Below the pieces are notes generated by a model. It ran no database searches, had not been told where the DNA came from, and was given only the letters and a program-made list of their open reading frames with translations. A stretch of DNA of 64,000 nucleotides from NCBI GenBank assembly GCA_021741145.1, contig JAIOYK010000021.1, forward strand, positions 17,295 to 81,294. The letters are read 5' to 3'. The DNA is from Rhodospirillum sp. (lineage in GTDB: Bacteria > Pseudomonadota > Alphaproteobacteria > Rhodospirillales > Rhodospirillaceae). Positions 37,349 to 45,433 of this stretch are shown piece by piece; the stretch's first letter is position 1; every line of letters begins with the position of its first letter. Both the position numbers and the translations under genes were made by a program.

Positions 37349-38884
37349 TTACCCTTGGCGCGCATAAAAGGGATCGGCGCCCCCTTGGGGCCGCCCCGCG
37401 GAAAAATCGGTGGCCCCGAAAGGCGCGGGAAAGGACAGGTCGGTCCAGGAAGGTTGGGCCGCGCGCGCCGGGCGGTGGGCCGGTATCCGCCCGGCGGCGC
37501 GCGCCACCTCGCCCACCAGAAGCAGGCCAGGGGCTTTGGGGTCCCGGTCGCGGAGGTCCGCGACCAGGGATGGCAAGTCCATCAGGGCTCCCTTTGCGAT
37601 TCGCTGGTTCGCGCCCCCCACATCCATGGCCACCGCCACGGGGGTTTCCGGAGAGAGACCGCCGGAGATCAGGCCCTGAGCGGCCTCCCGCGCCCGACCC
37701 AAGCCCATGTAGAGGGCAAGCGTGCCGCCAGCCCGGGCCAGCGCGGCCCAATCGTCCCGACCGGTGTTCACGGCGCGATCCCCGCGCGGGTGGGCCGTGG
37801 CGAAGGTCACGGATTGGGCGTGGTCCCGATCGGTCAGCGGAATTCCCATCGTGGCCGCGGCGGCGGAGGCCGCGGTGATACCCGGCACGATGGTCCAGGG
37901 TGTTCTGGCGGCGTCCAAGGTCGCGATCTCCTCGGACAGGCGGCCAAAGACGGCGGGGTCCCCCCCCTTCAACCGCACGACCACCCGGCCCCCCTTGGCC
38001 TCCCGAACCAACAGGGTACCGATAGCCCCCTGGTCCATGGAGTGGCGTCCCGCACGCTTGCCGACGGAAATGCGTCGCGCGTCGCGCCGGGCCAGGTCCA
38101 GGACACCCTCGCCCACCAGATCGTCGTGGATGATCACATCGGCGTCCTGCAACAGCCGTTGGGCCTTGATGGTCAATAGCTCGGGGTCACCGGGACCGGC
38201 ACCCACCAGGTGCACCACACCCGGATCCTCGGCGTCCTCGTCCATTTCTCGCGTTCCGTTCAGCAGCCGGAGCGCCAGCGAGCGCGCCCGGGGCGTGTCC
38301 CCAGCCAGAACCGCCCGAGCGGGCTCCCCATCCATGAACCGTTCCCAGAAGCGGCGACGGGTATCTCCGTCGGGCAAGGCTCGGGCCACGGCCTCTCGAA
38401 ACCCTTCGGCCAGGGTGGCGAGCCCCCCCAGGCGACTGGGCAGCAGCCGGTCAATGGCCGCGCGCACCCGCCGCGCCAGAACCGGCGAGGCTCCCCCCGT
38501 ACCGATGGCGACAACGACGGCGCCCCGGTCGACGATGGCCGGGGTCAGGAAATCGCACAGCTCCGGACGGTCGACCACGTTGATCAAGACGCCCCTCCGA
38601 CGGGCCTCGGACGCGACCATCGCATCCATCTCGGCGGACCCGGTGGCCGCATAGGCGAGCCGGGCACCTTCCAAATCCACCGGGCGGTAGGCATGCCCCG
38701 GCAGAATCGGCTGATTGGGAGCGCGATCCGCCTCCCAAGTGACGTCTTCTCCCTCCGGTGCCAGAATGGTGACTTGGGCTCCGGCCTTCAGGGCAAGACG
38801 TGCCTTGGCCAATGCCGCGGGTGTCGCGCCAACGACCACCACCCGGGATCCCGTCAAGGGCAGAAAGATGGGGAAACTGTCCAC
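37349..38884 (-). CDS. cysG: Siroheme synthase, trifunctional
   Basis: 511 residues. N-terminal precorrin-2 dehydrogenase/ferrochelatase (Rossmann GATPAALAKARLALKAGA, INVVDRPELCDF) and C-terminal uroporphyrinogen-III methyltransferase (HLVGAGPGDPELLTIKA, VRLKGGDPAVFGR, VPGITAASA AAA). Makes siroheme for cysI. GTG start at 38884, supported by AGGAGG seven bases upstream. First gene of the operon cysG-DUF2849-cysI-DUF934-cysH. A C-terminal tail of about 50 residues is Pro/Ala-rich. Confidence 0.95.
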   Translation of the reverse strand: MDSFPIFLPLTGSRVVVVGATPAALAKARLALKAGAQVTILAPEGEDVTWEADRAPNQPILPGHAYRPVDLEGARLAYAATGSAEMDAMVASEARRRGVLINVVDRPELCDFLTPAIVDRGAVVVAIGTGGASPVLARRVRAAIDRLLPSRLGGLATLAEGFREAVARALPDGDTRRRFWERFMDGEPARAVLAGDTPRARSLALRLLNGTREMDEDAEDPGVVHLVGAGPGDPELLTIKAQRLLQDADVIIHDDLVGEGVLDLARRDARRISVGKRAGRHSMDQGAIGTLLVREAKGGRVVVRLKGGDPAVFGRLSEEIATLDAARTPWTIVPGITAASAAAATMGIPLTDRDHAQSVTFATAHPRGDRAVNTGRDDWAALARAGGTLALYMGLGRAREAAQGLISGGLSPETPVAVAMDVGGANQRIAKGALMDLPSLVADLRDRDPKAPGLLLVGEVARAAGRIPAHRPARAAQPSWTDLSFPAPFGATDFSAGRPQGGADPFYARQG

Positions 38885-39196
38885 GCTCGGTCCTCCTGGG
38901 GAGCACGCGGCGACGGGCGCGCGTCCGCTCCAATGGCTTAGATATTTACATCATCAGCGCTGATGTCAACGTTTTTATAACACTTCATTTATGTGTTGAT
39001 AATTTTTTTTACTATTTTTTTTTGTTATTTAACTACTAGGGGTATACACCTACTTGAACACTACCGCGAAAATCCTGTTAAATTGAGTTTCCCTCATCAA
39101 GGGAAATCGCCCCCGCCCCATAAGGCGGTGGGACTCCTTGAATCCCTGAATTTCAAGGAGAAGTTCCCCCTCATCCACACTGTTTGGATATTGGCC
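38885..39196. promoter_or_regulatory. Divergent promoter region cysG / TetR, with a 14-bp palindrome
   Basis: About 310 bases, unusually AT-rich for this genome between 38965 and 39045. A perfect palindrome CATCAGCGCTGATG lies at 38952-38965, about 70 bases before the cysG start, and may be the operator for sulfate control or for the TetR regulator. Confidence 0.45.
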
Positions 39197-39823
39197 ATGC
39201 CCCGTTGGAAACAAAGCGACCTGAGTTCCGATACCCTCTTCCAAAAAAAGCGGGAGACGGTGATCCGCGAGGCCGCCAAGACATTCAGTGTGAAAGGATA
39301 CCACGGCACGTCCCTGGACGAAGTGGCCCGCGTCCTGGGTGTTACCAAGGCCGCGCTCTACTACTACATTCCGAGCAAGCGGGACATTCTGTACGAATGC
39401 CTGATCATCGCGGAGGATATCGGGGCCGCGGCGTTGGAAAAGGCCCAATCAACGAGCCCCATGGGCCTGGAACGCGTGACCGCCTTCATCCGAGCCTACG
39501 CGGGCCGGGCCTTGGACGACATGGGGGCCTGCCTATTGATTACGGACCTGGATGACCTGGAACGGGATCGTCACGCCGATATCACGGCGCGGCGCGCGGC
39601 CCTGTTGCGAGGCCTGTCCGATTTCATCGACCAGGGACAGACCCAAGGGCAGATTGGCCCGCGGATCGACCCAGACCTTTCGGCGCGGTTTATCATCAAC
39701 GCCCTAAATACTCTCCCCCGTTGGGGCAAGGCCGCCGCGGATCAAAGGTCCGTGGACCGCATGATCGAGGATATTACCACTCTCATTTCATCGGGTATGT
39801 CCATGCCCATCGCCGCGCAATAA
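39197..39823 (+). CDS. TetR/AcrR-family transcriptional regulator
   Basis: 208 residues from the ATG at 39197 (MPRWKQSDLSSD). Helix-turn-helix at about 22-66 (FSVKGYHGTSLDEVARVLGV TKAALYYYIPSKRD in two pieces). The C-terminal domain begins with helices like those of regulators of fatty-acid or acyl-CoA genes (GLERVTAFIRAYAG), but the ligand cannot be told. Divergent from cysG. The frame is open upstream but that AT-rich part does not look coding. Confidence 0.88.
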   Translation: MPRWKQSDLSSDTLFQKKRETVIREAAKTFSVKGYHGTSLDEVARVLGVTKAALYYYIPSKRDILYECLIIAEDIGAAALEKAQSTSPMGLERVTAFIRAYAGRALDDMGACLLITDLDDLERDRHADITARRAALLRGLSDFIDQGQTQGQIGPRIDPDLSARFIINALNTLPRWGKAAADQRSVDRMIEDITTLISSGMSMPIAAQ

Positions 39824-40100
39824 GAAAATCGCCCGACAATCCTCGGGGCGAGGGACGTCCCGAAATCGGCCGACTGAAATCGGCAAGCGGGCAGAATATG
39901 GGGTCATCCGGGAATTCCGGGGTCGGAGCTTCTCCTGGCGGCGGTTCTCATTTTTCTGTCACGCCCTTGGGCGGACCCCAAGCCGGAGAATGCCCTGAAG
40001 CACTCTTCCTTCACTGTATCTCCATGGATTGCCGCCCCGCGCGGGAATGACAAACCTTGAATGAGCGTTGCCCTGATTCCCAATAACCAATTGAAAAGAC
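39824..40100. other. Non-coding region downstream of TetR
   Basis: About 280 bases. No gene is supported. It contains short inverted repeats but no clear terminator for tetR. Confidence 0.5.
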
Positions 40101-40197
40101 AAAAAAAGGGGCCGTGGTTGCCCACGGCCCAAGTTTAGGGAGGAAACGTCCAAGAAAGACAGCATAACTGCACGGAGTGCATGGACCGTCATGCTGC
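40101..40197 (-). ncRNA. mmgR: Small RNA of the alpha-r8 / MmgR (suhB) family
   Basis: On the minus strand a nested hairpin (CAGCATGAC to GTTATGCTG enclosing TGCACTCCGTGCA) is followed by the single-stranded TTTCCTCCCT, the conserved decamer of the alpha-r8 family, and then a strong intrinsic terminator GGGCCGTGG-GCAA-CCACGGCCC plus T7. MmgR of Sinorhizobium limits polyhydroxybutyrate granule proteins; the CCTCCC core can pair with Shine-Dalgarno sequences. Length about 97 nt from the predicted start. Family from memory of the motif; no covariance search done. Confidence 0.75.
40108..40130 (-). terminator. Intrinsic terminator of the small RNA
   Basis: 9-bp GC-rich stem with a 4-base loop followed on the minus strand by a C and seven T (40107-40101). 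It has no protein gene to serve on that strand, which supports the sRNA call. Confidence 0.85.
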
Positions 40198-40204
40198 GAT
40201 GCAA

Positions 40205-40233
40205 AATATCGCTGACTTGAGCAGTCGTGTAAA
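40205..40233 (-). promoter_or_regulatory. Promoter of the small RNA
   Basis: On the minus strand, -35 TTTACA (40233-40228) and -10 GATATT (40210-40205) are separated by exactly 17 bases, predicting transcription from about 40198. TGCATCGCAGCA just after the -10 resembles PhaR-type TGC-rich boxes. Confidence 0.6.
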
Positions 40234-40632
40234 GAGGTTTTTTTCGCGGCGCACCATAAGCGCCGTGGCATCACCCGCCGAAACGCCCACTAACCGCAAG
40301 GTTCCATGGAGAAAGATCGAGGAACCACAAAATTCATGGGTCACTCAAAATATCCGGGGTCTATACCGACCTCCAGCGGTAGCATGAACCAACTTTCGCC
40401 TGAACGATTCAAATATTCCGGACAAGCTCAACATTTTTTGTGCACAAAGCTGGCATTCGCTGGCAGGATGCCAATGAGCCTCGCGGTATCGACCGACGAG
40501 GGGCGACGGCGAAAGACAGGCAGTTACAGACGAAAGACTCGAACCAGGACTCCCAGGCGAGGATATCATCCGACAGGGGCGAATGGACGAACAGGGGGAA
40601 ACACAGGCCCATTCCGGGGCAATAGGTAGAAC
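40234..40632. other. Upstream region of the hemerythrin gene
   Basis: About 400 bases without a supported gene. It contains the minus-strand sRNA promoter side, a hairpin (CGGCGC / GCGCCG near 40247-40265) and the TTTGTGCACAAA palindrome at 40437-40448. Confidence 0.5.
40437..40448. promoter_or_regulatory. Palindrome TTTGTGCACAAA, second copy
   Basis: Same 12-bp palindrome as inside 29930-29943 and likewise preceded by a T run; 185 bases before the hemerythrin start. Confidence 0.45.
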
Positions 40633-41049
40633 ATGTCACTGATAAAATGGTCCGAAAAGATGAGTGTTGGCAATGCCGCGCTCGATAGAGACCATCAAAC
40701 GTTACTCAATATTCTCAATCAGTTTCATGGGGTGATGCGGGGCCGGGTTGAGCGCGAAGCCCTCTCTGGTTTATTCGAGGAGTTGGCCCACTACACGGAA
40801 TATCATTTTGAAATGGAAGAGCGGCTGATGCGCATGTGCGCCTATGCCGAGCTGGAAGACCACAAGGCCTTGCATGACGGCTTAAAACGACGTGTCGCGG
40901 TCTTCAAGGACCGCCATGCCGCGGATCCAGAAAACTTCCCACTTCTGGAAATGTTTGATTTCCTATCTGATTGGATGATGCGACACATCCTGCGCGAGGA
41001 CATGAAAATATCAAAAGCCCTCCAGGCGGCCAAACGGAAGAAAAAATAG
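40633..41049 (+). CDS. Bacteriohemerythrin
   Basis: 138 residues, single-domain four-helix O2-binding di-iron protein. All seven iron ligands are in place: H21, H58, E62, H77, H81, H118 and D123. Proteins of this type store or deliver oxygen or sense it in motile alphaproteobacteria, sometimes feeding particulate enzymes or chemotaxis. A modest SD (AGGTAGAAC) precedes the ATG. Lys-rich C-terminus (KRKKK). Monocistronic. Confidence 0.93.
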   Translation: MSLIKWSEKMSVGNAALDRDHQTLLNILNQFHGVMRGRVEREALSGLFEELAHYTEYHFEMEERLMRMCAYAELEDHKALHDGLKRRVAVFKDRHAADPENFPLLEMFDFLSDWMMRHILREDMKISKALQAAKRKKK

Positions 41050-41180
41050 CGCCTCGACAAAACCGTCGTGCAATCCGTGCCGCCGCGGTCCATGTGGCTA
41101 TTGTCTTTTCCCTGTCTTCCGATGCGGACCAATTCTGGTGCGGACCAGTATGGCGGACTCGGCCCATGGGCCGGATATTC

Positions 41181-41600
41181 TCAGTGCGGCGGCAGTTTCA
41201 CCAACGTGCACCAGAATTGCTCAATCCCACGGACCACTTCGATAAACTGATCGAAGTCAACCGGCTTGACGATGTAGCAATTGGCGTGCAGGTCATAGCT
41301 TTTCATGATGTCCGCCTCCGCCTGGGATGTGGTCAGAACGATCACGGGAATGCGTTTGAGGTTGGCGTCTTCCTTCAATTCGGCCAGAACCTCCCGTCCG
41401 TCCTTGCGGGGCAGATTAAGGTCCAGAAGAATCAGGTCCGGGCGCGGGGCCGACGCATAGAGTGGCTCTCTCTTTAAGAAAGCCATCGCCTCGATCCCAT
41501 CCTGCGCGACATGCAGATTGGTCGGCAGCCCCCCCTCCTTGAAGGCTTCGGACGCGAGACGGGCATCACCCGGATTGTCCTCGACCAACAATATATCCAT
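41181..41600 (-). CDS. Single-domain response regulator, Rcp1-like
   Basis: 139 residues, receiver domain only. Acidic pocket VEDNPGDA, phospho-acceptor D60 in [13 protein letters not shown], Thr in VIVLTTSQ and Lys in [11 protein letters not shown]. It resembles phytochrome-partner regulators (Rcp1). The start at 41600 has AAAGGG upstream. It could serve the multi-PAS kinase at 15-17 kb, which has the matching kinase type, but there is no direct link. Confidence 0.9.
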   Translation of the reverse strand: MDILLVEDNPGDARLASEAFKEGGLPTNLHVAQDGIEAMAFLKREPLYASAPRPDLILLDLNLPRKDGREVLAELKEDANLKRIPVIVLTTSQAEADIMKSYDLHANCYIVKPVDFDQFIEVVRGIEQFWCTLVKLPPH

Positions 41601-41821
41601 AACCCTTTGATTCCTTTTCTGATTCCAGTGCATCGAACAGGCGATGAGCATACCACCAATTCGACTTTCAAGCCAAAAGGGGACTCGCCTAACGAAGATG
41701 GGCGCGATCCATCAAGATTTATAGGGCTTTAATCAATCGGTGCCAAATCGGAATCGATTGCCTGCCGCTTGATCGAGGATGAACCCACGTCAGATTGAGT
41801 CAAATCTGATCCCGCTTCGTC

Positions 41822-43114
41822 CTATTTTGTGGACATTTCAGAGTGTTCGGCGAATGCGTACCGATTTTTCCCCGCTCGTTTCGCCCTGTACATGGCCTCA
41901 TCCGCGGAATGCAACAAATGCTCTGAATCCGCTCCATCCCCGGGGAACGTCGCGATACCGACACTGGCGGACACTGTCAGGGCTTCCGTCGCCATTGCAT
42001 AGGGCTGGGACAGAACTTCCACCACTTTGCCCGCCACGGTCTCCGCGTCGTTGGGCTGGTTGACTTCACTCAAAATCACGGTGAATTCATCCCCCCCCAG
42101 GCGCGCCACCTCATCGGAAACCCGAACGACCCGCCGCAAGCGCAACGCCACTTCCTTCAGCACCAAGTCACCCACATCGTGCCCCAGGCGGTCGTTAACC
42201 TCCTTGAAGCCATCCAGGTCGACGAACAACAGGCTCAACCCCCGATCATAGCGGCGGCTCCGTGCGATCCCCGAATCCAGGAGCTTCTGGAACAAAGCCC
42301 GGTTGGGTAGACCGGTCAGGGAATCGGTGGTGGCCTGACGAATCAAGTCGTCCTCCGCCCGGCGCCGGAACGTGATGTCGGAAAAGATGACCACATAGCC
42401 CACGGACTTGCCCACGCCATCCCGTACCATGTTGATCCGCATCCATTCCGGGCGAATTTCCCCATCCCGACGCCGGTTCCAGACTTCCCCTTCCCAGCTT
42501 CCCTGCTCCTTTAGACGGCCCCACAGGGTATCGCGGAATTCTTGGTCGTGGACATCGGAAACCAGGAAGTGGGCAGCCTTACCCTCCACCTCATCCGCGG
42601 CGTAGCCGGTGATTTCCACATAGGCCGGATTGACCCGGGAAACCACACCCCGGGTATCCATGACCAACATCCCCGTGTCCGTGTTGTTAAAAGCGGCTTC
42701 GGACAACAACAATTGGCGGCGGGTCTTCTGCCGCTCAATGGCGTGGAGAATGGAGCGGCGGATCAGTTCCCCATCCCCCTTGCCCTTGACCAAATAATCT
42801 TGAGCACCGCGTTGAACCGCTTGAACGGCCATCGAGAAGTCATCCAGGCCGGACAGCACCACCACGGGAGTCTCCTCGGCCACGGCAAGGAATCGTTCCA
42901 GTGTCGACAACCCCTGGCTGTCGGGCAGAAACAGGTCGAGCAAAACCACGTCGAAAGGCCGCTGGGCGAAGACCCCCATGGCACCGGCCAAGTCGGATTG
43001 GACCACCACCCGGAAATGCACTTCCACTTCTTCCGACAGGTTGATTTCGATCAACCGGCTGTCGCCAGGATTATCCTCCACCACCAGAACGTCTATGGGC
43101 CTTTCGAACAGCAT
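41822..43114 (-). CDS. REC-PAS-GGDEF diguanylate cyclase
   Basis: 430 residues from the ATG at 43114. Receiver domain (VEDNPGDSRLI, phospho-acceptor in VVLLDLFLPDS), PAS domain (about 155-265, GMLVMDTRGVVSRVNPAYVE), and GGDEF domain with intact active site RLGGDEFT and an inhibitory I-site RVSD five residues before it. It should make c-di-GMP in response to phosphorylation. Same strand as the response regulator 220 bases downstream; maybe one operon. A TTG start eight codons upstream is less likely. Confidence 0.92.
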   Translation of the reverse strand: MLFERPIDVLVVEDNPGDSRLIEINLSEEVEVHFRVVVQSDLAGAMGVFAQRPFDVVLLDLFLPDSQGLSTLERFLAVAEETPVVVLSGLDDFSMAVQAVQRGAQDYLVKGKGDGELIRRSILHAIERQKTRRQLLLSEAAFNNTDTGMLVMDTRGVVSRVNPAYVEITGYAADEVEGKAAHFLVSDVHDQEFRDTLWGRLKEQGSWEGEVWNRRRDGEIRPEWMRINMVRDGVGKSVGYVVIFSDITFRRRAEDDLIRQATTDSLTGLPNRALFQKLLDSGIARSRRYDRGLSLLFVDLDGFKEVNDRLGHDVGDLVLKEVALRLRRVVRVSDEVARLGGDEFTVILSEVNQPNDAETVAGKVVEVLSQPYAMATEALTVSASVGIATFPGDGADSEHLLHSADEAMYRAKRAGKNRYAFAEHSEMSTK

Positions 43115-43656
43115 TTCCCGCCTAAACCCCCCAGTCAAAAAAACCGACTCCCCTCCCCCGCGCCCTCCCGATAATTTCGAAACCGACGCGAAAGGATCCT
43201 CACCCTAGAGCGCTTTCCACCGCGGGTCCACATATCCAGCGGACCGACAAGCAATAAAACGCCTCCGAAACGGATCAAGAACAACTCTATTAAAATCAAT
43301 TCATCGAACCTATAGAAGCGATCAAGATATTATTATATCTCACAATACACTCCACATTTTTCCTTTGTTCCGTCACGAAAACCTCAATCACGCTTGACGC
43401 ACAGGAAACATGTTGCGGTGCTTCACGATATTTCCTAGGCTTGTGGATTAGGCGCCCTGGCGTGAATACGGGAGTGATACCAAGGTATGGGATGACACAA
43501 CTTCGTGGTTGGAGGCTTCCTTTGGTACGATACCAGTCTGGGATTACCAACGGGCATTCCGGTCCGAACGGCTCAGTCCTTCGGCTACCGCTCGGTCGCG
43601 CCCTTTTCCCTTCCGACTCCCCCACCCGAATAGAACAAGAGGTTTGAACGGACGAC
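43115..43656. other. Long leader region before the NAGGN genes
   Basis: About 540 bases between divergent genes. AT-rich promoter-like sequence at 43300-43400; then GATACC/GGTAT repeats around 43475-43550 that can pair (ACCAAGGTATGGGAT and GTACGATACCAGT). No SD for short frames. A structured or osmotically controlled leader is possible, not shown. Confidence 0.4.
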
Positions 43657-45429
43657 ATGTGTGGACTTAGCGGCGAGATTCGATTTGACGGAGCCCTGGC
43701 GGACACCCGCGCGGTCGCGGCCATGGTTGACGCGATGATCCCCCGGGGTCCCGACAGTGGCGGCCTCTGGTCCCAAGGGTCCGCGGCGTTCGGGCATCGT
43801 CGTCTGAAGATCATCGACCTGTCCGAAACGGCCCAACAGCCGATGGTGGATTCAGCCCTGGGGCTGACAATCGCCTTTAACGGCTGCATCTACAACTACA
43901 AGGCGCTGCGCGCCGAGTTGGAGGGCAAGGGTTACCGCTTCTTTTCCCAGGGCGACACGGAAGTGATCCTGAAGGCCTATCACCGCTGGGGTCCTGATTG
44001 CGTGCGCCAGTTTCACGGCATGTTCGCCTTCGCCATCCGGGAGCGAGACACGGGCCGCACCGTGCTGGCCCGGGATCGCCTGGGCATCAAACCGCTCTAC
44101 ATCTCGGAGGCCCCGGGCCGCTTGCGCTTTGCCTCCTCCCTACCCGCCCTGCTCGCGGCGGGGGACGTGGACACCAGCATCGACCCCGAGGCGCTGCACC
44201 ACTACATGAGTTTCCATGCCGTGGTCCCGGCGCCCCTGACCATCCTGCGCGGGGTCCGCAAGATCCCCCCCGCCACCGTGATGGTCATCGAAGCCGACGG
44301 GAACCGGAAGAGCGAGACCTATTGGACCCTGTCGGTCAACCCCACCGCCGAAGATAAGGCCGTTTCCGCCGAGGAGTGGGAAGAGCGGGTGATGGATGCC
44401 CTGCGCACCGCCGTGAAGCGGCGTCTGGTGGCCGACGTTCCCGTGGGCGTATTGCTCTCGGGCGGGCTGGATTCCAGCCTGATCACCGGACTGCTGGCCG
44501 AGTCCGGACAGACGGGCCTTAAAACCTTCTCGGTCGGCTTCGAGGCCGCGGGCGGCGAGAAGGGAGATGAGTTCCAATATTCGGACATCGTGGCCAAGCA
44601 TTACGGCACGGATCACCACCAAATCTTCGTCCCCTCCGCAAAACTCTTGGAAACCTTGCCCCACACCTTCCAGGCCATGAACGAACCCATGGTGTCTTAC
44701 GATAACGTGGGCTTTTTCCTGCTTTCCCAGGAGGTGGCCAAGCATGTGAAGGTGGTCCAAAGCGGCCAGGGCGCCGACGAGGTCTTCGCCGGCTACCATT
44801 GGTATCCGCCCCTGCTCGATAGCAGCGATCCGGTCACGGACTACGCCAAGGTCTTCTTCGACCGCTCCCAGGCGGAGATGGCCGAGGTGCTAGAGCCGGG
44901 AATGCTCGGCCAAGACGTCAGTCGGGCTTTCGTCGCCAAGCACTTCGGCCAACCGGGCGCGGATCGAGCCGTGGACAAGGCGCTGCGGCTGGACACCACG
45001 GTCATGCTGGTGGATGACCCCGTCAAGCGGGTGGACAGCATGACCATGGCCTGGGGACTAGAGGCCAGGGTACCCTTTCTGGACCATGATCTGGTGGAAC
45101 TGGCGGGTCACGTTCCGGCCGAACTGAAGCTGGCCGACGGTGGCAAGGGCGTGCTGAAAAGCGGTGCCCGCAAGATCATCCCCAACGCGGTGATCGACCG
45201 CCCCAAGGGGTATTTCCCCGTACCAGCCCTCAAGTACATCGAAGGCCCCTATCTGGAGATGGTGCGTGATACCATGGACTCTCCCCAAGCGCGGAACCGG
45301 GGCGTCTTCAAACGGAGCTACGTGGAGATGTTGATGGACGCTCCGAAGGCGCACATCACCCCTTTACGGGGCTCCATGTTGTGGCAGGTGGCCATGCTGG
45401 AACTCTGGCTCCAAACCCACGGAGTGTGA
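43657..45429 (+). CDS. asnO: N-acetylglutaminylglutamine amidotransferase (asparagine-synthetase-like)
   Basis: 590 residues. N-terminal class II glutaminase with nucleophile Cys2 (MCGLSGEIRFDG) and RGPDSGG, then an asparagine-synthetase domain with the ATP-pyrophosphatase loop LLSGGLDSSLITGL. The downstream GNAT/ATP-grasp gene identifies it as the amide-forming enzyme of the NAGGN osmoprotectant pathway: it should amidate N-acetylglutaminylglutamine. Four bases separate it from the next gene. Confidence 0.9.
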   Translation: MCGLSGEIRFDGALADTRAVAAMVDAMIPRGPDSGGLWSQGSAAFGHRRLKIIDLSETAQQPMVDSALGLTIAFNGCIYNYKALRAELEGKGYRFFSQGDTEVILKAYHRWGPDCVRQFHGMFAFAIRERDTGRTVLARDRLGIKPLYISEAPGRLRFASSLPALLAAGDVDTSIDPEALHHYMSFHAVVPAPLTILRGVRKIPPATVMVIEADGNRKSETYWTLSVNPTAEDKAVSAEEWEERVMDALRTAVKRRLVADVPVGVLLSGGLDSSLITGLLAESGQTGLKTFSVGFEAAGGEKGDEFQYSDIVAKHYGTDHHQIFVPSAKLLETLPHTFQAMNEPMVSYDNVGFFLLSQEVAKHVKVVQSGQGADEVFAGYHWYPPLLDSSDPVTDYAKVFFDRSQAEMAEVLEPGMLGQDVSRAFVAKHFGQPGADRAVDKALRLDTTVMLVDDPVKRVDSMTMAWGLEARVPFLDHDLVELAGHVPAELKLADGGKGVLKSGARKIIPNAVIDRPKGYFPVPALKYIEGPYLEMVRDTMDSPQARNRGVFKRSYVEMLMDAPKAHITPLRGSMLWQVAMLELWLQTHGV

Positions 45430-45433
45430 GCCC

